DNA of 64,000 bases from Verpa conica (Eukaryota > Ascomycota > Pezizomycetes > Pezizales > Morchellaceae). Below are positions 1-10,539 of this stretch, in pieces (within the stretch, counting starts at the first letter, position 1; every line of letters starts with the position of its first letter). The DNA lies in assembly GCA_033030425.1 (NCBI GenBank), contig JAUFSD010000025.1, positions 806,001 to 870,000 of the forward strand. Reading direction: 5' to 3'. Position numbers and translations under genes: made by a program. The notes under the pieces are model-generated. The model made no database searches. It had not been told where the DNA came from and was given only the letters and a program-made list of their open reading frames with translations.

Positions 1-411
1 TTCCCAGATACCGACGGATGTACGCTTGACGGTGGTCTTTCCGCAGAAGGTGCAGGTGTAGCGGGCGTGCTGGGTGATTTCCATCTTCTTCACCTGTTTC
101 CTCAAGGAGGCACCATATCTGTTTTGCTGTTAGTTCCGATTTTCGCAGATTCGAGATATGGAATTGTTCGCCCGCTGGGGGGGGGAGGGGGGGAGTTCGA
201 TGTTTGATATTCGAAGAGGAGGGGGGGTTGAGAGATTCTACCTGACACCGTATTTACCGGTAACTATTCAAAAAAGTCTCGTCAGTTTCAACCTCTAAAA
301 ATGCTCCATCAAAAAGTACGCCAACCCCAACCTCATTCCCACCACTAATTCCATCAAGGGAAAATTTCTGGAGCATAACGTACCTCCGACCTTCTTAGTG
401 CGCTTGGTCAT
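1..411 (-). CDS. RPL43: 60S ribosomal protein eL43 (L37a/L43), partial
   Basis: Structural protein of the cytosolic large ribosomal subunit. Three exons are visible on the minus strand: 384-411 (MTKRTKKVG), 242-263 (VTGKYGV) and 118 down to the window edge. The third exon reads [21 protein letters not shown] and continues with [17 protein letters not shown]. This is the eL43 N-terminal half with the first Cys-x2-Cys pair of its zinc-binding motif. The second Cys pair and the C-terminus lie off the left edge. Introns have GTACGT and GTAGAA donors. Tiny exons at the 5' end are typical of fungal ribosomal protein genes. The start is fixed by the conserved MTKRTKKVG. The gene diverges from the V-ATPase subunit e gene. 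Confidence 0.93.
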
Positions 412-754
412 TTTGTCTGAATTATTTCTTAGTTATTCCGTCGATAAAGGAAGGGTAGTGCTGCGGGGGGGGGTGTTTCTTCAGATCGGTCGTGTGTACT
501 GGGGGGGATTACTCGCGGTTGCAAAGGTTTGGAGCGAGTTGTGTGTGTGTCGAGATGTAGGGTTTGCAGCCCTAAGAAACAGTCCAGGGAGAGGCTCTGA
601 GAGGTTACCCGGACCATCACCAACAATCCCTTTGTCAGGGCAACAGGGGCAGCGCGTTCAAGACGTCAATGCTTTGCTGTGCTTCCGGAGCTGTTGAACA
701 CCACCAAAGTTACATCTACAATATTCACTTCCTCACGATAAACACAATAACATA
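412..754. promoter_or_regulatory. Divergent intergenic region between RPL43 and VMA9
   Basis: The two start codons point away from each other across 343 bp, so this stretch should hold both promoters. It contains G-runs (about 466-474 and 503-508) and a GTGTGTGTG tract near 541. I recognise no specific factor site. Confidence 0.5.
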
Positions 755-1238
755 ATGGCTAACGGGTAATTTACCTCGTACTCCCTCTCTCTAAGCCCTC
801 GCTAACCGATTTTGCCCCTTAACAGCTACAGTATCCTCGTCGGCCTCATCGTCATCGTCGCGCTCTCCGGTGCGGCTTGGTTCTTTTCACCAAAGGGCGA
901 GAATCAGACGTAGGTTCCGATTCTCCGGCTGTGTTTTTCTCTCTGGGTCTCTCTGCTGGCACACCGACAACGTCCCTGCCTAGTTGGGTCGGGTAGCGGT
1001 AAACAGAAGCTGACTTGGCGGGTACTTTTAGTGTCTGGCGGAGCTCCTTGATCTTGAGTTTCGTCGCTTGCTATCTCATGTGGGGTATGTCTTCCGATTG
1101 CTCCTACTAGATGGATTAACTACTAACGGTAAAACTCCAGCCATAACACTTACCGCACAACTCAACCCCCTCATCGCACCGCGAAGGTCCGATCTAAGAC
1201 TAGAGGAAGACATCAATTCTGTTCGTTTCTCTATGTGA
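755..1238 (+). CDS. VMA9: V-type proton ATPase subunit e (Vma9-like)
   Basis: Small hydrophobic subunit of the membrane Vo sector of the vacuolar proton pump. Four exons: 755-765, 826-909, 1032-1084 and 1141-1238, giving about 81 residues, the usual length. The protein begins MANGYSILVGLIVIVALSG, followed by AAWFFSPKGENQT, then VWRSSLILSFVACYLMW and a tail with QLNPLIAPRRSDLRLEED. It therefore has two transmembrane helices separated by the conserved PKxxNQxVWRS loop and a polar C-terminus. Unspliced, exon 2 would hit a stop straight after the Thr (ACG TAG), which is actually the GTAGGT donor. The conserved VWRS exon supports the intron. The last intron has a TACTAAC branch site at 1121-1127. 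Exons of 11, 84, 53 and 98 nt keep the frame. It was identified by family pattern. Confidence 0.88.
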
Positions 1239-4200
1239 GATGTAACATACTGCACGATAGATCGAGGGACGGGGGATGGTAAGGCTACGGAGAGGGCGAA
1301 GATTTTTGCGTGAGAAGCCGGGGTAAGGAGGTGTTGGGGACGGCGATGGGATTGTACCATATATCACTACTTTGTGTTACGTTGCGGGTTTGGATTTGGA
1401 TTTGGATTCGGGTTGTTTTGTGACTTATAATGGCAATGCAGTATTGTTTTTTGCTCTATACGCACATATGCTAGCCTCTCGAAAGCGAGGTGTGTTAAGA
1501 GTTCTAGGACTGCCCATCGAACAGAAGCAATATACTGGTGACGATGGGACCACCCAAAGTGGATTACCCTGGCCTCTAAATTCTATGCATCGTAGATTTA
1601 TAACGCGAATACCTAATACGAAACTTTAAATCCCATTTATGAGTACATAATCTCCCTGTCTCCCTGGTCAAGACGTGTACCTCAAGAATTGCGCTGGTCA
1701 AAACTGTTTATATACGGCAGGCTAAATACGATGAACTTATTCATCTATTCACCCATACCCAATTTTACGACCTTTAACACCGAGACTTGTTTCTACTCCA
1801 TATATTGTATTTCCAGAAGATATGTGCTAGCAAAACACAAATTTAGCCTAGGCCACAAGTCCCTACTTTTGGTCCATTCCCCATTATAGTAATTGGACAG
1901 ACTGCTCTGGCCAGATATCGCCCAGCCTATTTTCTGGTGTTTAATCCAATTCCTTAAAACCCTACCTTTAAAAGACTACTTGCGGCTATGAGTGTATAAA
2001 CCCACAGGTCTTAATTGGCCGGTCCATTTAAACCTCTCCTATATCATATCACACCACCAGGGTTAAACCCACTCTGAGCGTCCGAGTATTAAAGGTAAAA
2101 TGGTTGACTATCAGGCTACGCATAATAGAGAGGTCGAAATTATTGATAAAAGTATGTATTAATGTAATATACTGTTGCGACTTAATTTAATTAAAGGATA
2201 CGTGATTTCTAAGTTACAGAAGTGATGGGTGCACTATATACCCACCCGTTGCAACCGCCTATCCTCCAGTCCAACCCTAACCTAGGACCCACAGTACAGA
2301 GAAGTATAAGGCTCACCCCTTCTTATAGTGCCATAAAAGGACACTTGGTGCTAACCACAATCACTGGTATAGCCACTAGTGTTCGTGACGTCAATCGTTT
2401 ACTACAAAAGAAACAACCCAATGCCGAGAAAGCCAACCTGACTATCTTTCTTTCGAATACTTCTCCCCTACGCCCAGAATCAGCACAAGGTCAATGTAGG
2501 CGCCTGAAATCGGAACTCACCCCTTGAATCTCATTAATATATCTACCGGGGGTGGATATAAATTTCCCAGAATCTATATATGCATTCTTAGATACGCCAG
2601 ACCAATAAACATAATACTTTTACCTCCACTAGTAGGTAAAACAACCACAGGGTTTACCCCTATGAGGGCTTCTCAATTCCCACCTGGTTCCAACTGGGTG
2701 TATCCAAGTTCGGCTACTCCCTGTTAAGGGTCACTTCTGCGTTGTATAAATTCCAGCTCAACTAAAAGCAACTTTATTAGTAGTTATCAACCTGAAAAAT
2801 CACCATAGTACTCAGCATACTTGACTTAGTAAGCATATTTCTTACGGTAGTTTTCCCAAGCCCCACAGGAGCACCACACCACCAATCCTTTTTCACACGC
2901 TTCACGGTGTAGAAGTACAAGATCTTCTCACTCTCACGCATAATGCAGGACCCATAGAAGTGTGGGCTTTAGAACTTGCGTGAGGTGTGACACTGTCTAG
3001 TCAAGTGAGCTATCTGCTACGCCCTCTGCGTGAGGAGCACCTAAAATATTTTCCGTAGACTACTATCTTTCTTGTAGCTTCTTGATATCAGTTTAATTAC
3101 GATAAAACAAGAGCTTATAGTTCCCGCTACCCGTAAGAACATACTCCGAAATAAATATATGATCGCTATCCCCAATAACATATGCCGATGTCCTACTTTA
3201 GAAGGAGAAATCACCTTTCAAACCTCGAGGCATAAGGCGTTTTTGTATGAAGTCATTGTATTAGGCCTTCAGGCGACGCGTTGATCCCATTGTTTGGCTG
3301 CTTTTTTAACTTTGTGGTCGAGTATTGGTTTCCTCTGTGATTGCGGTGAGCCCTTGATCAGGGTGGAATATTTCTATCCCGTCTGACGAACCTAGCAAGC
3401 TTGGTATTCATGAAATATCCCTCGTTTCCTGTTTCCAAAAGGAGGCCCGTCTTAGCTTTAAGATACACTGACAAATCTTTTTGTGACGTGGGTAATCTCA
3501 CGATATACCCTGCAGATAGTTTTGTATTGCGTTCTTGAGTTGGATGGCTACTTTGGTGATTAACGGCCAAGGTGCTCAAGCAGGGGATAGAAAGTTTTTG
3601 TATGGTGGTTGGGTGGTGAGTGAGGTCAGAGCTGGATAACCTGAAGTTTATAAACCCCCTACTAGCGTGATCTCAGGAACTCATTGTGATCCTACCTCCG
3701 CATCGCTCATTCAGCCCCTCACTACTAATTAGTGTACTAGATACAGCTACGCATAAAACAGACTAACTCATAAGGAAACCAGTAAAGAATGTTGTTTGGT
3801 TTATTAAGGGTATTAGGGAAGTTTATTGTAGAGCTAAGCCTAACTTAATAGAAAGCCTCCTTAGGGTGGTATATCTCTGGTCCAAGTGACTCCCTTTATC
3901 TACTTTAATAAGCTGACCTAACCTTCACAAGAAAAATTATAACTTCCCCGGTAAGACATATCCTGAAGCCACTAGTTGCCACTTCCAAGCCTTTTGGGAG
4001 TTCTGACTGGTATTCGAGGTTCCTATAACCCGCGCTAAACTCCAAAAAGCTCTTCTACTTTTTCTTTCCATTAGGTTGATTTTTTTGATTCGTAAAGCAG
4101 TAGGCTATGGGAATGCGTTTTCGCCATCGTCAGCCTAACTTGTGTAGAGAAATCAGATTGCTACTAGGCCAACCCTAGCCTTGAAATTATACCTCTCCTC

Positions 4201-5259
4201 AAACCCAGCATCCAATCCCTCACCACAACACAAATCAACCCTTAAATCTTCTTATACATAATAGATACCACCTACGACTCTTGAGTAATACTTACCTTAT
4301 ACCACAAGGAACGTCCAATATAAATCATACAATATCACTCGCATTATGTCTCCGCTCACACTTTAGCTAATCGATTAATCATCCACTCCCGCTCTGAATA
4401 CCTTGAGTTATTCTCCGGTAGATTCGACGGCCACATATCTACAAGAACACAAGGCTCTGGTAGATACAAGCACCAAGTAACTACAGAAGTCTTTTCGTAT
4501 CAACTCTACTATACACCTATATCCGAAGACGATAAAAGGAATAGGTCATTGATAGATAGGGCATACTTATATTATATTAGGACTCGCACTTATATTCGGG
4601 ATATAGCACATAAACCCTTGGCATAACCCTAGCTGTGGGACTATATAGATCTCCTATTATTGATATTACTACTCACATTAGGACCTTAAGGACTATACCA
4701 CCACCTCGGCAGACCAACCGGAAGAAAGTTCTCCCGCCTGCTTAGAATATCTACCGTCACATTTGGGATATTAATCTTATAATTAATACATAAGCCCTGC
4801 CGTATTCCACATTAGGAAGTAAAGGATCTCAGGTACACCATAATATGACCTTTGCAAGCATCGACGATCCTATTCTGAAGGGTGCCCTCCTCGTGACTAT
4901 CACGTGTAGAAGGCAGTGAACAGGTACAAAGCTTCCTGTGCATATGGCGACTTCACACCCACCGCTAAGGCAAGGCAGGGAAAAGCAAGGTACCAAAGAC
5001 AGCCATGCAACTTCGGCTACCAAAAACATGGTACCGAGAGGGGGGGGGAGGCGAGAGGGTGGTCCCCACACCATAATGAGCCACACGCAACCTCACACAT
5101 CCAAGTATTAGGTAAGATTAGTTGTTTTTTTTAGTGTGAGTCTAGGTAGGTTGCGCCATATAAGCTTTATCCAGGGTGACAAGATACACACACTCGGATC
5201 TATCCCCCCTAATGTATCTATGTACCGACCCACCACACCGAGTGATACTCCATGACCCC
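1239..5259. other. Intergenic region, no gene recognised
   Basis: About 4 kb of AT-rich sequence with only short, unconvincing reading frames. A 73-codon frame on the minus strand (3358-3579) has mixed, not low-complexity, composition. It has no recognisable domain, and I do not call it a gene. No tRNA, clear inverted repeat or transposon ORF was seen. Confidence 0.4.
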
Positions 5260-6557
5260 GAATAGCCTTTCCCTCTCCTCCCCCCTCCCTCCCTCTCCGC
5301 CTAAAATAATATAAACGCGCAATGATCTACAATATCACAATCCCCACTGTAGATCAGATCACTTTTGTACTCTCACCGCACAGTCCCTCTACCGACCCTT
5401 GCGCCAGACCGCTCGAACCGCAAACAAACGTTTCAACCGCCCGTTCCACTCCCCACGATTTATAATTCCCTCAAAAAACAAATAATTGTGGAGGGAGAGA
5501 GAGTGAGAGAGTGAGAGTTAGTGAGAGAGAGAGAGTGGAGAAATAGGTTGGACCTTCCTATTATTTTATTACTTTCCCAGAGTAGTTATAGTAAGCGCTC
5601 ACTTTTCCTCACTGTCCTTTTCTTCTGTGTTGAGTTGATAGGGTAAGAAGACTCCTCCTCTCCTTCCCTTCCCTTCCCTCCCCCCACCAACAAAACTCCC
5701 CTCCGCCCCCCACTGAGAAGGGTTAGGTTCAACCTTGTCTACCCCTGTTGTAAATCGTCCAAACAAAAACCCCACCACGCCAGATCCGCGGGTTGCCGCT
5801 ACCCGTGTGTAACAATAGATAGAGAGAAACACAGAGAGAAACATCTCCCCCCTCTCTCGGACTGACCAATCAAGAAACGTATGCATCGGCTATCCAGAAA
5901 TGTTAGATAACTCTCTCTTTGAGTTCGCACACAAACACGCACACACATATACATGCACGCACACACACTCCAAATTTAGAGTTATGTTATTGTGGCTTTT
6001 TTTTTTTTTTGAGAGGGGGCTTTTTTTAATTTTTAATAACGCATGTGGACTGTTTACGGTTAGACACGGGGGAGAAACATGTGAATAGAAACAGTACCCT
6101 CCATCTCTTCTCACCGCCATCACACCCTCCCCCTTCGCGGGTGCGCATTCCGGGCTTAGGTTTGAGGGGTAGAATGGGTATGTATGGCCGATGGATGGAT
6201 GGATGAATCACATTGTGATAACAAGTGGAATGATAATGTGGAGAGATGCGGTTCTAGATTATGTTGGTGTAGTTGTTATTATCTTACATATGTAGTTATT
6301 AAGTATACTTTAAGAACCAACTCCAGCCAGCTGAAGGAGAGAGACAAAACGAAAAAGAAAAAAAGAGAGACAAAAAGACAAAAAAGACCCACCCGAATAA
6401 TAATACGTAAAATGAAAAATATGAAGCTTAGAAGCTTCAACCTCTTCCGATGACTCCGTACCAAAAAAAAAAAAAAAAAAGACAAGAATAATAGAAAATA
6501 AAAAATAAGAGAATAAAGAAATAACCCTTCTATGAACCAAAAGAAAGAAAAAAACCT
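5260..6557. repeat. Low-complexity block downstream of PAA1
   Basis: Successive simple tracts: C/CT-rich (5270-5298), GA-rich (about 5490-5545), CT/C-rich (5655-5700), a CA-rich tract (about 5927-5970), purine-rich DNA (6335-6390) and an uninterrupted run of 18 A (6463-6480). Frames on both strands here only translate these tracts. Part of it must include the 3' UTR of the minus-strand acetyltransferase gene ending at 6558. Confidence 0.6.
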
Positions 6558-7247
6558 CTACATCCCACGATCGCTTATCAGTGGTGTACTTCTAACACCC
6601 TCCATAAAACCACACGAAGTTGGTGATATCGGGCCTCTCCCATAGCCCCTCTCTTGCTCAAACTCCAACACCAGATCTCTCCAGCCGCCACCTCCAAACC
6701 CGACATTACTCTTGCCACAGCAGACAAAGCCGAATCTCTCATAGAATCTCACAAGCTTCTCCCGCGCAATGATTGCAATTCTCTCGGCAGCTGCAGAGCG
6801 ACAGATAAACTCCGATAGCAGGATTGTACCGAGTGTCCGGCGCTGGTAGTTGGGTACGATAGCGAGTGAATGTAGGGCGATTGTGGGGCCGCTGTCGGAG
6901 TGCGGGGACGAGGAGTAGCAGCTGTCTGTGATAAGACGGGAGGTGATTTTGGAAGCGATAGCGTGACCGAGAAGGATTTCGGCATCGAAGGGGTAGGAGG
7001 AGGCAGTGAAGATGCCGAGGGATATGGAATTGCTGGTTGAGAGGAGAGATTTAAACTAGATGTACATTAGCCTTTTTTTTGTTATCGATAAGCGTGAGTC
7101 ACGGAGACTAACCTGTTTTCTTGTGCAGCGCTCTTCAGGTACGAATGCTTGGTTCTCAACAGACATGCAGGCGTCAAGATCTTTTAATGTCAGGGTACGG
7201 ACGTAGATGCGCTCCTTGTTGGAGAGTGATTTAGGTTCTTGGACCAT
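6558..7247 (-). CDS. PAA1: GNAT N-acetyltransferase, Paa1/AANAT-like
   Basis: Predicted acetyl-CoA-dependent N-acetyltransferase of the yeast Paa1 / arylalkylamine N-acetyltransferase group, which acetylates polyamines or arylalkylamines. Two exons (7113-7247 and 6558-7055) give 210 residues. The intron has a GTTAGT donor and an ATCTAG acceptor. The N-terminus has YVRTLTLKDLDACMSVENQAF then PEER, the first strand-helix unit of the family. The core follows with LGHAIASKIT, then LHSLAIVPNYQRRTLGTILL, which contains the degenerate acetyl-CoA-binding Q/R-x-x-G/A loop (QRRTLGT), and the C-terminal strand VRFYERFGFVCCGKS. Length and motif order match Paa1. The reading frame stays open upstream of this Met, but the family N-terminus starts here. 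The exact substrate cannot be told from sequence. Confidence 0.85.
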
Positions 7248-8029
7248 GGTTGCGGTGTTTGGAATGCGAAGGGGGGTAAGTTTTGTAGTGAGAAACTTCT
7301 TGTGAACGAGTGCAAAGATGGGGCAGTGTAATAAGAAGATCTCTTTTTTTGTTGTGAACGAGTGCACGGAAGTGGGCTGTGTAATAAGAAGCTTTTTGTA
7401 TAAACGACTGTCGCAGATTAAAGTTTTCTGGAAATAGTCACAGGTGGGAGGCAGGCAAAAGAGAGACTGAAGAAATAGGAGAAGCTCTGGGAAGAATGAT
7501 GGCGGGGCCCGGAGGGGATTATCTATGATAGAGGCTGAAGGACTGTCCATGTGAGTCTTAATATGCGTCTAATATTGCACCAGATTGCGTAGCCAGATTA
7601 ATACATCCGGACGAGCCATTCCGGTGCTGAGCCTTCGCATCCCCTGGGCCAAGGCCAAGGGGGCGAGTGCTACTAGGTGCTGCCAGTGGTATGTGCGTAA
7701 GTAAGCTCTTGCTCAGCTCATGTAACATCCACCAGGGTTATCCTCCCATCGATCGTACATCGTACATCGTACATCATACATAGGCGAGGCACTGCTATAT
7801 GTAGGTACATGTGCAGCACTCAGCCGCCCTCTAGGTTATGTAATATACGGGGGGGGAGGGCAGAGGGGAGCACAAGCAAGTGCAGGAGAGACGTGGGACG
7901 TGGAAATGGGAAATGGGAAATGGGAGGGGGGGCTTAGCTTCAGCTCTCGAGGGCTCTCGGCGAATGGCTGGCCGCACATGACTGTCGTCTTCCCATCGGA
8001 GAATTAAGTGGATAAATCAGTCCATGGGA

Positions 8030-8105
8030 ACGGGATGGATGGGTGGATGGATGGACGATGGATGGTGGATGACGGGTGATGGGTGATGGGTGATGGATGG
8101 TGCGG
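8030..8105. repeat. GGAT/GGTGAT microsatellite
   Basis: Imperfect tandem of GGATG and GGTGATG units, seen directly. Frames of 60-100 codons on the minus strand across it are Ser/Pro/His-rich translations of the repeat. Confidence 0.8.
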
Positions 8106-8306
8106 GTGCGGGTGCCCTGGACGCCGACAACCACGGATGACGCGGAAAAAAGCGCAGCAGCTGAAGGAAGGCGATAGAGTAGCACGATACACGGGCTTGT
8201 GTGGAATGGAAGGGCAACGATGGTCTTTTTAATGCAGAGCCTCACCGGTGGACACCCCTAATCCCATCCCATCATCCAGTGGTGAGTGGATACATGTATT
8301 TGCATT

Positions 8307-8375
8307 TACATGTATGTACGTATGCACGTATGTATGTATGTATGTATGTATGTACTCTATGTATGTACATACATC
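8307..8375. repeat. GTAT microsatellite with palindromic ends
   Basis: Tandem TATG/TACG units, with a perfect block of TATG repeats at about 8328-8352, followed by TGTATGTACATACA. The two halves can fold back on each other. Confidence 0.8.
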
Positions 8376-8434
8376 CTACATGCTCTAGAGTACTCTAGAC
8401 TCTACTCTCTCTACATGTACTCTATCGTGAGTAT

Positions 8435-8536
8435 ATCCAGTCATCCAATCTGTCCAATCCATCCATCCAATCCAGTCCATCCAATCTATTCAGTCTATTC
8501 AACTTCCAAATCTATCCAATCTATCCAATCTATCCG
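8435..8536. repeat. TCCAATC-type imperfect tandem repeat
   Basis: Imperfect 4- to 9-bp units (ATCCATCCAATC, CTATCCAAT) repeated over about 100 bp. The last three units (CTATCCAAT) are nearly perfect. Confidence 0.75.
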
Positions 8537-8985
8537 TAAGTACATGTACTCTACATGTAGATGCATTCCTCCCCCCCCGTTCACTGGCTCTGCGCATGAG
8601 TCAATTCCCGGATTCATCTGCATACTGCTCAGAGCGAATTCTCAACGCAGACAGGCTAGCCAAGCGAGGATCTGCTGCCTTCTGCCTGGCGCAGCTGTCA
8701 CAGATCGGATTGGGAGAGCTACCGCTCTTCTGGTGGCTTCCTGTGGCTTGTCCGGCTGTATCGCTTACTCCACAGTGTGTCACATTAGTCTTACACTATC
8801 GCCCGCCACAACAACAGTCTCGAAACACCCCTCTTACACGTAGGTATCGTCTATCCCTCCTCTCTTCCCTCCTCCACCCCTCTCTCTCCCTCCTCCACCT
8901 CTGTTTATCCACCCTTCTTCATCAAAACCCCCGCCAATTTCATCTCGTCCCCGAAAATAGCTTCTTTTCCACAGCCTTATCGGAA

Positions 8986-10539
8986 ATGTAATAGTTGGCC
9001 CCACCACAAACTACCCCACTTATCCGAAAATCCACCCTAAAACTTATTCTCAACTCACTAACATTGTCGTATAGGCGCCTCACAATCTCCTTCATTTCTA
9101 CCGCCCAAATCGTACAGCTCGAGGTTCCCAATGAAATCACTATCCTTGATTTGAAAGCCCTCATCGCTTCTGAGCTTCCTTCTGTCCCGGCAAACACTCA
9201 GCACCTTTACCACAACGGCCGGTTACTCGGCGATCAATCTAAATCCCTTCTGGAATATGGGGTTGTAAATGACGATTTAATCGTTCTACATTCCCGGGGC
9301 CCCGGAGGTGCTTCTGGTCAGCAGCAACAGCAACAGCAGCAGACTGGTGCGGTGCGGAGATCTCCGGCAGCCCCGGCAGCCCGCGGCGCCCCCTATGGGC
9401 AGAGGCCAGAACAACAGCGACAGCACCAGGGGGGTGGACATGACCCGGAGCTTATCCGATTACAAGTTTTAGGAGATCCGCGGTTGTTGGGCCAGCTTAG
9501 AGAGTCACAGCCCGATCTGGCGGCATCCGTGAACGATCCAGAGAGGTTTGCTCGGACATTCCAAAACATGGAGCAGCAGAGAGCCGAAGCGGATAGACAG
9601 AAGCAACGGGAAATCGTAAGTCTAGCGCGATGAGATTTAACTAGGGTATGTTTGCTGACCCAATTAGCAAATGCTGAACGATGACCCTTTCAACATCGAG
9701 GCCCAAAGAAAAATTGAGGAGCTTATTAGACAAGAGGCCGTTATGGAGAACCTACAGAGTGCACTAGAACATAACCCAGAAGGTCTTATACCTATTTTTT
9801 CTTTCTCCTAAGGAACCTACTGACTCTTGCAGCTTTCGGCCGTGTAACTATGCTGTACATCCCCGTTGAAGTCAACGGAACAAAGGTCAAGGCCTTTGTC
9901 GATTCCGGCGCGCAGGCAACCATTATGTCACCCTCATGTGCCGAAACTTGTGGCATCATGCGCCTTGTCGATCAGCGCTTTGCCGGTATCGCACGCGGTG
10001 TTGGAACAGCTAAAATACTTGGCCGAGTTCATTCTGCACAGATTAAGATCGGAAACCTTTTTCTTGCTTGCTCATTCACGGTAATGGAGGGTAAAGATGT
10101 AGACCTCCTGCTTGGATTGGACATGCTCAAGAGACATCAGGCAACGTTAGACTTTAAGAAGGGATGTTTGGTGATTCAGGATGAGCAAGTACAGTTCCTA
10201 GGAGAGAGCGAGATCCCGAAGAACGATCACGAGTTGGAAACAGAAAATGAACCAACTGTTGAGGGACCTGGGGGCGCAAAGGTTGGTGGGCGAACAGGAG
10301 CACTAATCGAGCCATCAATTCAGTCGACGCCAGCAGGGTGGGGGGGCGGGAGTGGAAGCGGCAGTGGAAATACCCAACAAGCATCAGCACCAGTACAACA
10401 AATGCCACAAGGGTCGCAACATTCAGCCGAAGCGATAGAACAATTGGAGGGTTTAGGGGTCTCAAGACAGGAAGCGGTAGCTGCATTGGATGCTACTGGC
10501 GGGGATGTGAATATGGCAGCGAGTCTGTTATTTCAGTGA
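8986..10539 (+). CDS. DDI1: Ddi1: ubiquitin-like / retropepsin-fold / UBA shuttle protein
   Basis: Cytosolic/nuclear proteasome shuttle and ubiquitin-directed aspartic protease. Exons: 8986-8987, 9075-9615, 9668-9782 and 9833-10539, 454 residues. The first exon contributes only the A and T of the start codon; the G comes after an 87-nt intron, giving [12 protein letters not shown], the family N-terminus. Domains: ubiquitin-like about 1-74; a poly-Gln linker 83-90; a helical segment about 122-205; a retropepsin-like protease about 222-345 with catalytic FVDSGAQA (Asp about 243) and the LLGLDML motif; a Gly/Ser/Gln linker; a UBA domain about 417-454 ending [18 protein letters not shown]. Introns have GTAATA, GTAAGT and GTCTTA donors. 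All catalytic features are present. The split start is the oddity. Confidence 0.95.
8988..9074 (+). other. Intron splitting the DDI1 start codon (AT^G)
   Basis: The donor GTAATA follows the dinucleotide AT. The acceptor is GTATAG, with a CACTAAC branch site about 13 nt upstream. Splicing creates ATG CGC CTC ACA (MRLT), which matches the conserved Ddi1 start. The unspliced RNA instead reads ATG TAA at the same point, a start-stop pair, and the Ddi1 frame then has no Met until residue 166. Confidence 0.85.

Larger units (their letters stand above)
7248..8985. other. Spacer upstream of PAA1 and DDI1, rich in microsatellites
   Basis: The region lies between divergently transcribed PAA1 and DDI1, so it should carry both promoters. 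It contains a short CGTACAT tandem (about 7750-7782), AAATGGG repeats (about 7907-7927) and three longer microsatellites listed separately. Pyrimidine-rich DNA at 8850-8935 precedes DDI1, as is common in front of fungal transcription starts. Reading frames here only reflect the repeats. Confidence 0.5.

Noticed and set aside
6184..6540. Frames on both strands over 6.2-6.5 kb
   Set aside because: Lys/Arg- or Phe/Leu-only translations of poly-purine and poly-A tracts.
7248..7550. 100-codon N-terminal extension of PAA1
   Set aside because: The frame is open, but the family N-terminus begins at the Met at 7247 and the extension has no targeting or domain signal.
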